A stretch of DNA of 36,196 bases from DATFYM01 sp035315065 (GTDB lineage: Bacteria > Acidobacteriota > Terriglobia > UBA7540): positions 1 through 36,196 of the forward strand of contig DATFYM010000107.1 of NCBI GenBank assembly GCA_035315065.1, written 5' to 3'. The notes below the pieces were generated by a model that was not told where the DNA came from, made no database searches, and worked only from the letters and a program-made list of their open reading frames with translations. The first letter of the stretch is position 1. Every line of letters starts with the position of its first letter. The translations under genes were made by a program, and so were the position numbers. Positions 24,101-30,721 of this stretch are shown piece by piece.

Positions 24101-24564
24101 ACCGGGGCCAGAGCGTTACGGAGTCGCAACTCGCCATTCTGCGGGCCGCAGAGTGCGCGGCGCATACGCCCGCCGCTCCTCGGCTACCGAACCATCATGA
24201 TCTTGTCGAACGGGGTGTGAGCTACATGGTCAAGGAAGAGAAGTCGGCTGGCGGTCAGTTGGGCCGCCCTTCCGGCGCACGTTTCAGGGTCTACGAGCGA
24301 CTCATGGCTTACCAGACCCGGGTTCAGGGAACGCTCTTCGCGACACGGGACCTCGCCAAGGCCATTGACCAGATTTACCGATACCTGCTCCAGCAAGCCG
24401 CTGTCGATGCCCTCAACCGACAATTGCGTTTGGGGGTGAGTGACCATCAGCTTGCAAGCTTCGTGGTTTCACTCTGGCAGCAGGACCGCCTATGCCGGGT
24501 CGAGCAAGAGGTCGAGGCGCAGGAGCCGGAAATCATCTGTTCGCTGGGCTTGCGGTCTTTGTAG
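21196..24564 (+). CDS. PLD-domain SNF2-type helicase/translocase, probable DNA defence protein
   Basis: A 1122-residue protein with an N-terminal phospholipase-D-like domain (HxK motif His139/Lys141 in HPLHAKLY, then GFVGSSNLTFAGL) and a two-lobed superfamily 2 SNF2/HepA-type motor. Motor motifs are VVGLGKTIMAAA (Walker A, about 281-292), LLIDESHNLRN (DEAH-box region), LLSATPYNK, KVLIFTQFADTLNYV, LLATDVLSEGQNLQD and LIQRAGRVDRIGQ (motif VI, about 819-831). The C-terminal 250 residues are unassigned. Such fusions can act as translocating nucleases in restriction-like systems; here the next large gene is an adenine methylase and then a DprA-like protein. Only one HKD motif is obvious, so nuclease activity may need a dimer. 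The ATG at 21196 is preferred over one 36 bases upstream. The stop codon TAG is the TAG of a REP repeat. Confidence 0.9.
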   Translation: MPRIFDNIALSLLPALSDSLRISERADFCVGYFNLRGWSQIDHLVGAWPGGEGSCCRVIVGMQKLPQEELRERLSLTSGPTDMDQQAALRLKRAAAQEFRAQLTIGAPTDEDEKGLRRLAEQLKAQKVTVKLFLRHPLHAKLYLIYRTDPNNPTIGFVGSSNLTFAGLSKQGELNVDVLDQDACNKLQKWFEDQWNDTWCVDISKELAEIIDTSWAREEPIPPYHIYLNMAYHLSQEALAGLSEFTVPKDFGTQLLPFQAAAVRIAARYVNKRGGVVIGDVVGLGKTIMAAALARIFQDEPYFLETLIICPKNLVPMWTDYVHQYRLAAKVMSISIAMDELPKTPRYRILLIDESHNLRNREGRRYKIIQEYIAKNGSKCILLSATPYNKTYLDLSSQLQLFVPADQDLGIRPERKLKELGETEFIRRHQCPVRSLAAFEKSDYPDDWRDLMRLYLVRRTRSFIKDNYAKEDPAGGRKYLTFESGERFYFPDRIPKTEKFEFDEHDPNDQYARLYSDPVVNAVNHLSLPRYGLGNYIKSTPHEPPTETESKEIKMLSRAGKRLMGFCRTNLFKRLESGGPAFIQSLERHVLRNFVFLHAIENNLPLPVGTQGAEFLDAKLGDKDIDDLLTEPEDSDDNGGSDAATLLRDEGSFRKRAELIYQRYRTELARRFKWMRPSLFSKTLETDLRNDAKALIQVLQTCGSWDPNKDAKLDALEILLREKYPTQKVLIFTQFADTLNYVTAELKARRIEKLEGVSGETENPTAFAYRFSPESNKKRLEIKPEDELRVLLATDVLSEGQNLQDCAVVVNYDLPWAIIRLIQRAGRVDRIGQKADKIYCHSFLPADGIERIINLRGRVRNRLRQNAEVVGSDEAFFEDDMDEKPILDLYNEKSGILEETDNEVDLASYAYQIWKNAIDADPRLKKIVEELPNVVFSTKPHNPTADQPEGVLIYMRTAEGNDSLAWVNDRGQSVTESQLAILRAAECAAHTPAAPRLPNHHDLVERGVSYMVKEEKSAGGQLGRPSGARFRVYERLMAYQTRVQGTLFATRDLAKAIDQIYRYLLQQAAVDALNRQLRLGVSDHQLASFVVSLWQQDRLCRVEQEVEAQEPEIICSLGLRSL

Positions 24565-24711
24565 CGGCGGTCTGTGACCGCCGTTGCGGCGGTCTGTGAC
24601 CGCCGTCTTCGTTCTCTTGTTCTCGGCGGTCACAGACCGCCGCCTGGAGTCTCTACATTTTTCATCCCTCTCCCCTGGGGAGAGGGATCGGCGGTCACAG
24701 ACCGCCGCTAC
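24561..24711. repeat. REP palindrome cluster upstream of the RAYT gene (four copies)
   Basis: Four imperfect palindromes with core GCGGTCTGTGACCGC: direct at 24561-24583 and 24586-24605, inverted at 24624-24642 and 24689-24711. The full unit is GTAGCGGCGGTCTGTGACCG plus CCG. Opposed copies form a REPIN-like structure. A different palindrome (CCCTCTCCCCTGGGGAGAGG, 24667-24686) lies between copies three and four. The RAYT start codon comes three bases after the last copy. Confidence 0.92.
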
Positions 24712-24714
24712 AAC

Positions 24715-25176
24715 ATGGAAGGAACATTCAAGCCCCGATTGCAACGCCTCACGTGGATATTCGCCGACTGCCCCGTTTATTTCATAACTGCGTGTACCCA
24801 GCCTCGGCGTTCAATTCTGGCAAATGAGGAAGTTCACAAGTCGTTCAGGGCCTTCGCGGCAAGGGCCTTAGACTATCAAGTTCACGTAGGCCGATATGTG
24901 CTTATGCCGGACCATGCTCACTTCTTTGCTGCCTTCGGCCGCACTTCGCCTTCGCTTTCGATGTGGATGAAGTCTTGGAAGAATGCTCTGTCGAAAACCC
25001 TTCGGCAAATGGGAATCCCCGCCCCACATTGGCAAAAAGGCTTCTTCGACCACGTGATGCGTTCGGCAGAATCCTACGGGGAAAAATGGCGGTACGTGGA
25101 GCAGAATCCCGTCCGGGCAGGTCTGGTTCAACATGCGGAGGATTGGCCCTATCAAGGCGAACTAACGGTCTTGTAG
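24715..25176 (+). CDS. REP-associated tyrosine transposase (RAYT, Y1 transposase family)
   Basis: A 153-residue single-domain HUH/Y1 transposase of the IS200/IS605-related RAYT group, which recognises and cleaves REP palindromes as single-stranded DNA. Landmarks are YFITACTQPRRSILAN, the HUH motif His67-Ala-His69 in VLMPDHAHFFA, SWKNALSKTLR, HWQKGFFDHVMRSAESY and the conserved RYVEQNPVRAGLV, with Tyr127 the likely nucleophile. The ATG at 24715 was chosen because everything upstream in frame is REP DNA. REP arrays flank it closely on both sides and a REP supplies its TAG stop. All key residues are present, so it may be active. It sits between the helicase and methylase genes. Confidence 0.93.
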   Translation: MEGTFKPRLQRLTWIFADCPVYFITACTQPRRSILANEEVHKSFRAFAARALDYQVHVGRYVLMPDHAHFFAAFGRTSPSLSMWMKSWKNALSKTLRQMGIPAPHWQKGFFDHVMRSAESYGEKWRYVEQNPVRAGLVQHAEDWPYQGELTVL

Positions 25177-25300
25177 CGGCGGTCTATGACCGCCGGTTTT
25201 CATTATCGCGGGCAGGCGGTCTATGACCGCCGTTTTGAGTTTTCCGTTCGGCGCTCATAGAGCGCCGCTACAAAACTCGGCGGTCACAGACCGCCGCTAC
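25173..25300. repeat. REP palindrome cluster downstream of the RAYT gene (four copies)
   Basis: Copies at 25173-25195 and 25214-25232 (direct, core GGTCTATGACC) and at 25249-25271 and 25278-25300 (inverted). The 25249 copy has the core GCGCTCATAGAGCGC: two arm bases changed with their partners, keeping the hairpin paired. Confidence 0.92.
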
Positions 25301-25347
25301 AAGCGAGAACATCATCGGTAGTATCATAAGGCGAATACGGGGTACCG

Positions 25348-28300
25348 ATGCCAGCGAGCTACCAGAACATCCAAAAGCGTTTGCAAGCCTTCGACTTCAC
25401 GGGGCTGTTTACGCAAGAACTGATGTGGAATCACTACGTCACTCGAGACTTGGTGCTCCCGATTGACGGCGTGAGCTACACCCTTAAACCGGTTGCACAG
25501 CGTGGCATGGCGGTGTTTGAGTGCGCTCCGCCCACCGACGCCCAATTCCCCAATAGTGCTACGCGTCGCAAGATTGACATCCAGGTGTCAAAGACGGCTC
25601 GCGAGCACATTATCATTTTTTGCGACAACGCCAAGACCGTACAATGGTGGCAATGGGTGAAACGTGAGGCGGGCAAGCCCTCTGCCACCCGGATGCAGAG
25701 TTTCTACATAGGCCAATCCGGTGACGCCCTGAGCCAGAAGATTCAGGGCATCGCGTTTGAACTTGAGGATGAGCCGAACGTGGCGGAGGCCTTGGCGAGG
25801 GTCGGCGCCGCGTTCGATGTGGAGAAGGTCACCAAGAAGTTCTACGAACAGTTCAAGAAGGAGCACGACGCCTTCCTGAAATTCACGAGGGGCATTCCCG
25901 ACGAAAAGCTGCAACGCTGGTACGCCTCGGTAATGCTCAACCGACTGATGTTCATTTACTTTATCCAGAAGAAAGGCTTCCTGGGCGGCGACCAGCACTA
26001 TCTCACCAATAAACTGACCGAGAGCCAACTCCGTCGGAAAGATAAATTCTACTCCGACTTCCTCTGCCCGCTGTTCTTCGAAGGCTTCGCCGAGCGCGAA
26101 GAGCTGCGAAGCGCCGAGACTAATCGCCTGTTGGGACGCGTGCCTTACTTGAACGGCGGCCTGTTCCTGAAGCACCAAATCGAGGTGAAGTCCGAGCAGG
26201 ACGGCGAGCCGATCGAAGTTCCGGATAAGGCTTTCGAGCGCATTTTCACTTTCTTCGAGCAATACGACTGGCACCTCGACGACCGCCCCACCCGCACCGG
26301 GCGCGAGATCAACCCCGATGTCCTCGGCTATGTCTTCGAAAAGTACATCAACCAGAAGGAAATGGGAGCGTATTACACCAAGGAGGACATCACTGGTTAC
26401 ATCAGCCAGGACACCATCATTCCGGCGTTGTTCGATATGGCGCGAAAGTCGTGCCGGATCGCCTTCGAGGGTGCGCATTCTGTCTGGCGGCTCCTCGAAG
26501 CCGACCCCGACCGCTACATCTACGCGGCCGTCGAACACGGCATCTGGGACGATCCGCCCGCTGTAGCGGCGGTCTATGACCGCCGGGCCGCGGCGGTCTA
26601 TGACCGCCGGACGGCACCCAGGGACCGTCAACCACTAGCGCAAACGGCGGTCACAGACCGGCCGCCAGAACCTGGAACGGCGGCCACAGACCGGCCCCCG
26701 GAACCTGGGACGGCGGTCACGGACCGGCCGCCAGAACCTGGAACGGCGGTCACAGACCGGCCTCCGGAACCTGGGACGGCGGTCACAGACCGCCGCTACA
26801 AAGAGCTACAGCCGGAAATAGCGGAAGGGATTAACGACATCTCGAAACGCACTCTATGGAACAGGCCGGCGCCGCCCGAGTACGCCCTACCCACCGAGAC
26901 TTGGCGCGAAGTTGTCGCCCGTCGCACCCGCTGCGAAGAGGTTCGCAACAAGCTCGCCGCGGGCGAGATTCGCTCGATCAACGATCTCATCATCTACAAT
27001 CTTGACATTCGCCGCTTCGCCGAAGAAGTGATTGCCAACTGCGAAGGGCCGGAACTGCTGCGGGCGTTTTACAAGGCCATCCGCACCATTTCCGTTCTTG
27101 ACCCGGCGTGCGGTTCGGGCGCGTTCCTTTTTGCCGCCCTCAACATTCTGGAACAGATCTACGACAGGTGCCTCGTGCGGATGCAGGAGTTCGTGGACGA
27201 CCTGGACCGCTCCGCCGAGAAACACAGCCCGGAGAAGTACAGCGATTTCCGAAAAACCCTGGAAGAGATGAATGATAAGTCACGGCACCCCAGTCCGCGC
27301 TATTTCATTCTCAAGTCCATCATCCTGAACAACCTATACGGTGTGGATATCATGGAGGAGGCAACGGAAATCTGTAAGCTGCGCCTGTTCCTCAAATTGG
27401 TCGCCCAGGCGGACGCAGGCGACAGAATCGAGCCGCTGCCCGACATCGACTTCAACATACGTCCCGGAAACACACTTGTGGGATTCACTACGGAAGCCGA
27501 GCTGCATCATGCAATCGGCGACAGGTTGAATTTCGAGGATGCGATCGGGCCGATCAAGGAACGCGCCGAGCATGCCGAGACCGCCTACAGGCGTTTCCGA
27601 GAGATGCAGGTACAGCACGGTATGGAGTCATCGGAGTTTTTGACGTCAAAGGCTGAAGTACGCCAGCGCCTCGACTCCTTGCGAAGGGAACTCGATCGCT
27701 ATCTCTGCAATGAGTACCGCGTCCGAGCCGACGACAAGGGCGCCTTTGAGTCTTGGAGGAAAATCCATCAGCCCTTTCACTGGTTTGTGGAGTTTTTTCA
27801 CATTTTGAAGCATGGCGGTTTTGACGCCGTTATCGGCAATCCTCCTTATGTGGTGTACCCAAACCGCAGTGTTCCGTACGCCGTGCTTGAGTCGCGCTTC
27901 CGCACATTCGCCTCAAAAAACCTTTACGCCTACGTGTTTGAGCAGTCGCTGCAACTCGCACGGAACAGCGCGTCCGTGGGACTGATCGTGCAACTGACCG
28001 CGCTTTCGTCGGAGCGTGTCGAATCTCTTCAGGACTTGCTCGAGCGACGGGGCCAGATTCACGCGGTTCCATTTCCGCGCCGGCCCGAGTCCGTCTTCGC
28101 CGACGTCGAGATGCCTGTCGTGATCCTCATCTCGACGGCCAACGACGCACCCCCCAGGTTCGTCACTTCCAATGTGAATCGGTTCTACTCAGAAGAGCGC
28201 CCCCGAGTTTCGGAATGTCTGCATTTCGTAAGCCACGGCATCCGCAAGAACCGGTGCCGGATTGCGAAAGCTGGTTCGGCCCTCGAAATTGGCCTGTATG

Positions 28301-28896
28301 AGAAGACCGTCGGGCGGGACTCTGTTGCGCTTGGAACCTATAGCTGCGCGAAGTCCAAGTCGCTGATGTACTACCAAGAAGCCTGCCGTTATTGGGTAAA
28401 GGCCCTCTATGGGGTCCCGTTTTTCAAGCGCAACGGGAAACGAATGGAGCCACCTCATGGTCGGACGATCTGTTTTGTAAGCGACGCTGCTGCGAGTTTC
28501 GCAACCTGTTTACTGAACTCGTCGTTGTTTTATTGGTCGTATAGCGCCCTATGTGACTGCGAACACATCAACGACAGTTTTGTGCGTCAGTTTCCTGTTC
28601 CTGCCGGATGGGAACGCGTTAACTGGCTGCGCCTCGTAGGGAAGCTGATGTCAAGCCTCACCGAGAACGCAACTCGGAAAACGATCTCGACGAAACAGGG
28701 ACACAAGATTGAGTACGACGAGATCAAGGCAATTCGTTCAAAGGCTGTCATCGACGAGATTGACGCAGCGCTTGCAGTTGTGTACGGCCTTGACGAGGCG
28801 GAATTGGACTATGTAACCAATTACGACATCAAGTACCGGGCTGCCAGTGATACAACATCCGAATCCGATGACGCGACAGCAGCCGCAACGAACTGA
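25348..28896 (+). CDS. Eco57I-like N6-adenine DNA methyltransferase with REP-derived insert
   Basis: A large (1182-residue) DNA methylase probably protecting self DNA in a restriction or anti-phage cassette. The N-terminal 350 residues are helical and typical of this family, followed by YYTKEDITGYISQDTIIPAL. SAM-binding motif I is VLDPACGSGAFLFAAL (about 583-598), then NLYGVDIMEEATEICKLRL, and catalytic motif IV is IGNPPYVVY (NPPY about 831-834), marking N6-adenine specificity. The C-terminal third is a likely target-recognition region. Residues about 405-484 are foreign: they translate REP DNA in frame (AAVYDRR, four TAVTDRPPEPG-type repeats, TAVTDRRYK) and sit in the linker between the N-terminal and SAM domains. 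No nuclease motif is obvious; cleavage could come from the helicase's PLD domain. Confidence 0.9.
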   Translation: MPASYQNIQKRLQAFDFTGLFTQELMWNHYVTRDLVLPIDGVSYTLKPVAQRGMAVFECAPPTDAQFPNSATRRKIDIQVSKTAREHIIIFCDNAKTVQWWQWVKREAGKPSATRMQSFYIGQSGDALSQKIQGIAFELEDEPNVAEALARVGAAFDVEKVTKKFYEQFKKEHDAFLKFTRGIPDEKLQRWYASVMLNRLMFIYFIQKKGFLGGDQHYLTNKLTESQLRRKDKFYSDFLCPLFFEGFAEREELRSAETNRLLGRVPYLNGGLFLKHQIEVKSEQDGEPIEVPDKAFERIFTFFEQYDWHLDDRPTRTGREINPDVLGYVFEKYINQKEMGAYYTKEDITGYISQDTIIPALFDMARKSCRIAFEGAHSVWRLLEADPDRYIYAAVEHGIWDDPPAVAAVYDRRAAAVYDRRTAPRDRQPLAQTAVTDRPPEPGTAATDRPPEPGTAVTDRPPEPGTAVTDRPPEPGTAVTDRRYKELQPEIAEGINDISKRTLWNRPAPPEYALPTETWREVVARRTRCEEVRNKLAAGEIRSINDLIIYNLDIRRFAEEVIANCEGPELLRAFYKAIRTISVLDPACGSGAFLFAALNILEQIYDRCLVRMQEFVDDLDRSAEKHSPEKYSDFRKTLEEMNDKSRHPSPRYFILKSIILNNLYGVDIMEEATEICKLRLFLKLVAQADAGDRIEPLPDIDFNIRPGNTLVGFTTEAELHHAIGDRLNFEDAIGPIKERAEHAETAYRRFREMQVQHGMESSEFLTSKAEVRQRLDSLRRELDRYLCNEYRVRADDKGAFESWRKIHQPFHWFVEFFHILKHGGFDAVIGNPPYVVYPNRSVPYAVLESRFRTFASKNLYAYVFEQSLQLARNSASVGLIVQLTALSSERVESLQDLLERRGQIHAVPFPRRPESVFADVEMPVVILISTANDAPPRFVTSNVNRFYSEERPRVSECLHFVSHGIRKNRCRIAKAGSALEIGLYEKTVGRDSVALGTYSCAKSKSLMYYQEACRYWVKALYGVPFFKRNGKRMEPPHGRTICFVSDAAASFATCLLNSSLFYWSYSALCDCEHINDSFVRQFPVPAGWERVNWLRLVGKLMSSLTENATRKTISTKQGHKIEYDEIKAIRSKAVIDEIDAALAVVYGLDEAELDYVTNYDIKYRAASDTTSESDDATAAATN
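26563..26799. repeat. REPIN inserted in frame in the methylase gene, with expanded 33-bp tandem repeat
   Basis: It starts with direct REP copies (26563-26585 and about 26590-26609) and ends with an inverted copy (26777-26799), like a REPIN. Between them, 26645-26776 holds exactly four 33-bp units beginning ACGGCGGTCACAGACCGGCC. Units 1 and 3 share one ending and 2 and 4 another, suggesting duplication of a 66-bp pair. The 33-bp length keeps the reading frame, and the REP's TAG is out of frame here. Confidence 0.93.
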
Positions 28897-29443
28897 TACC
28901 TGTGCCGGGCCTGCGGACATGCTGGGCGACGAAGCGTTGCTCGCTCGCAGGAAGGTGGCCCTCATCTGCTCCCAGAAATGCCCGAGCGACATAATACTGA
29001 AGGCCTACGACTTTGCGCGGCTGGTGCGCGGGTCGGGCCTTGCCATTGTCAGCGGCTTCCACTCACCTATCGAAAAGGACTGCCTGCCGATCCTGCTGCG
29101 CGGGCCGGACCCCATCATCATCGTTCAAGGCCACAGGCTGAGCACTTCCCGACTACCCAAGGACTGGCAGAAGGCCATTGAAGCGAAGCGACTGCTGCTC
29201 CTTTCTCCCTTCCGTGAGAGGGCGAAGCGCGTCACCACCGAACTCGCCGCCGAGCGCAACCGCTTCGTGGCTGCGATTTCTGACGAGGTTTTGATCCCGT
29301 ACGCGGCGCCGGGCAGCAAGACGGAAGCGCTGGCCCTCGATGTTCTCGCCTCCGGCAAGCGCGTGTACACGTTCAGCGACCGCCCTGGCCCACTCCCCGA
29401 TGCCGGCGCACGGGTGGTCGCGCCGGACTTCTTCTCGCCCTAA
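28868..29443 (+). CDS. DprA/Smf-like Rossmann-fold protein
   Basis: A 191-residue protein with a DprA-like Rossmann fold. Core strands and loops are RRKVALICSQKCPSDIILKA, GLAIVSGFHSPIEKDCLPIL, PIIIVQGHRL, RLLLLSPF, then TELAAERNRFVAAISDEVLI and PYAAPGSKTEALALDVLASG. SGFHSPIEKD corresponds to the nucleotide/ssDNA-binding SGxAxGID loop of DprA, but altered, and the ERNRFVAAISD helix matches the RNRxIAALSD segment of DprA. It lacks DprA's other domains, so it is probably not the competence protein. It overlaps the methylase end by 29 bases, showing coupling with the methylase and helicase. Alternative starts are GTG 28847 and ATG 28919. Function in the cassette is inferred; it could sense or bind foreign single-stranded DNA. 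Confidence 0.75.
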   Translation: MTRQQPQRTDTCAGPADMLGDEALLARRKVALICSQKCPSDIILKAYDFARLVRGSGLAIVSGFHSPIEKDCLPILLRGPDPIIIVQGHRLSTSRLPKDWQKAIEAKRLLLLSPFRERAKRVTTELAAERNRFVAAISDEVLIPYAAPGSKTEALALDVLASGKRVYTFSDRPGPLPDAGARVVAPDFFSP

Positions 29444-29542
29444 CTCGAAAACCCCGGCGAAGAAGTCGTCACTCGTTCCGAGAGCCCCGCACGTGTCGGA
29501 GTTCTAGGATGGGCGTAGGTATCGGTCCAGGAGATATTCTTA

Positions 29543-29572
29543 TTGACAGCAACCCTCTTGACACCGTATAAT
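29543..29572 (+). promoter_or_regulatory. Consensus sigma-70 promoter facing non-coding repeat DNA
   Basis: TTGACA (29543-29548), an 18-base spacer, and TATAAT (29567-29572): both boxes match the consensus exactly. The predicted transcript would start near 29579 and run into 1.1 kb of repeat-rich DNA without a supported gene. Confidence 0.65.
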
Positions 29573-29579
29573 TGTCTTA

Positions 29580-29950
29580 GCTGGCTTTGGACCGGTAAGC
29601 CGGGGTTCGGGATTTGGGTTTTGGGGTTCGAGAAGAGGAGGGGGACTCGGGCGTCGGGACTCACAGTGAAGAGTCGGAGTCAGGGACTCGGGGCTCGAGA
29701 CTCGCAGAAGGAAACTACGCGGTGCGGTACGGCCGTCAAAACCGGAGCCCGCACCAAAACGGACCGAGGATTGGAGCGAAGAAAGCAGAGATCGCGCATG
29801 AGAGATGCTAATAGCCGGGACTCGGGACTCGGGGCTCGGGCTTCGGGACTCGCGAAGAGAAACGGGGCTCAACGGACGGCGTCGGGCCGAAAAAATGAAA
29901 AAATGGGTCAAACAACCCCGACAAGTCTAATAGAATCATCGACATGACCC
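29580..29950. repeat. Word-like GGGACTCGGG repeats
   Basis: Repeated words such as GGGACTCGGGACTCGGGGCT, GGGTTCGGGATTTGGG and CTCGAGACTCGCAGAAGGAA occur at about 29603-29720 and again at 29815-29870, separated by less repetitive sequence. Open frames here are by-products of the repeats and match no protein. This belongs to the same class of intergenic word repeats as at 1800-1850. Confidence 0.5.
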
Positions 29951-29952
29951 TT

Positions 29953-30081
29953 AAAACAAACCTAGAACAAACCTAATAAGTCCTTTAGAATCGAAGGGCA
30001 ACGGAAAACAAACCTAGAACAAACCTAGTAAGTGCTTTAGAACGGAAGTGGTCCGAAAACAAACCTAGAACAAACCTAAGC
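29953..30081. repeat. Tandem repeat of about 52 bp (2.5 copies)
   Basis: Copies start at 29953, 30005 and 30056 with AAAACAAACCTAGAACAAAC. Each holds ACAAACCTA twice, and the first two continue with TAAGTsCTTTAGAA and a variable end. It is AT-rich compared with the surrounding DNA and has no coding potential. Confidence 0.85.
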
Positions 30082-30082
30082 T

Positions 30083-30127
30083 AGGGAACAGGGGACAGGG
30101 AATAGGGAACAGGGAACAGGGAACAGA
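30083..30127. repeat. GGGAACA heptamer minisatellite, potential G-quadruplex
   Basis: Tandem GGGAACA/GGGAATA/GGGGACA heptamers: G-tracts of three or four every seven bases on the plus strand, which satisfies the G3-N4 quadruplex pattern. The same family occurs at 34407-34497. Confidence 0.85.
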
Positions 30128-30721
30128 GTAAGAACCTGTGTTCCCGGGACAGGGCCGGTGGAAGTTGGAGATTATCCCAATGAGGTGGCAAGGCGACCGT
30201 GGAGCTAAAAGCTACCATGAGCGACATGCTGGACCAAGTAGCGGCGGAGGCTGCCACCGGTATCAGGCGGAACCTTGAATCTAGACAGGGGCCTGAGTCT
30301 GGGGCCCGACTGTGAGAAGGAAAGGAAGGCAGAAACGAACCCAATCGAAGCCACTCGAATCAAGGCGCGCATTATCAGTAACTTGAGAAGAAATCGATAC
30401 GAACGAAGCCACTATGATTAAGTGATTTATAGTCAGTAAGTTATGAGGATTTTGAGGCTGGTTTTCCATAAGGCAGGTCCAGTGAAAGGTTCCTCTCGAT
30501 TGCCGATTCACGGTTACCGATTTATTTTCAATACGATGAGCGATTTGACGACGGATAGTAGACTCGGCCAGGCGTTCGAAGTGTGAAAGCGCACGCCGGT
30601 GGTGAGGTTCTAAGACAAAACTGGCGCCCCGCCCCCGACCTGGAGCGCAGTGTAGAGCGGCAGCATGACGTTCGAGATCCGGGGATAGCCAGGGTGACCG
30701 TTGGCCCGACCGGATGTCCTT
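30128..30721. other. Intergenic region without supported gene
   Basis: About 590 bp beyond the amylase gene's 3' end. On the minus strand 30600-30715 gives NGHPGYPRISNVMLPLYTAL in one frame, which looks protein-like but soon hits stops. It may be another gene remnant. Nothing else is recognisable. Confidence 0.35.

Noticed and set aside
24574..24714. Longer RAYT protein starting at 24574
   Set aside because: The extra 47 codons are translated REP DNA; the family's N-terminus fits the ATG at 24715.
25588..26631. 347-codon minus-strand open frame
   Set aside because: Antisense to the methylase N-terminal region; composition typical of a shadow frame.
26645..26776. Regular 33-bp repeats considered as a CRISPR array
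   Set aside because: The units are contiguous with no unique spacers and are built from the local REP palindrome.
21196..29443. Full DISARM or BREX system
   Set aside because: The helicase and methylase are compatible, but drmA/drmB/drmC or brxC/pglZ-type partners are not in the window.
29540..29947. Overlapping open frames of 120-134 codons on both strands
   Set aside because: They exist because the GGGACTCGGG repeats lack stops; no protein features.
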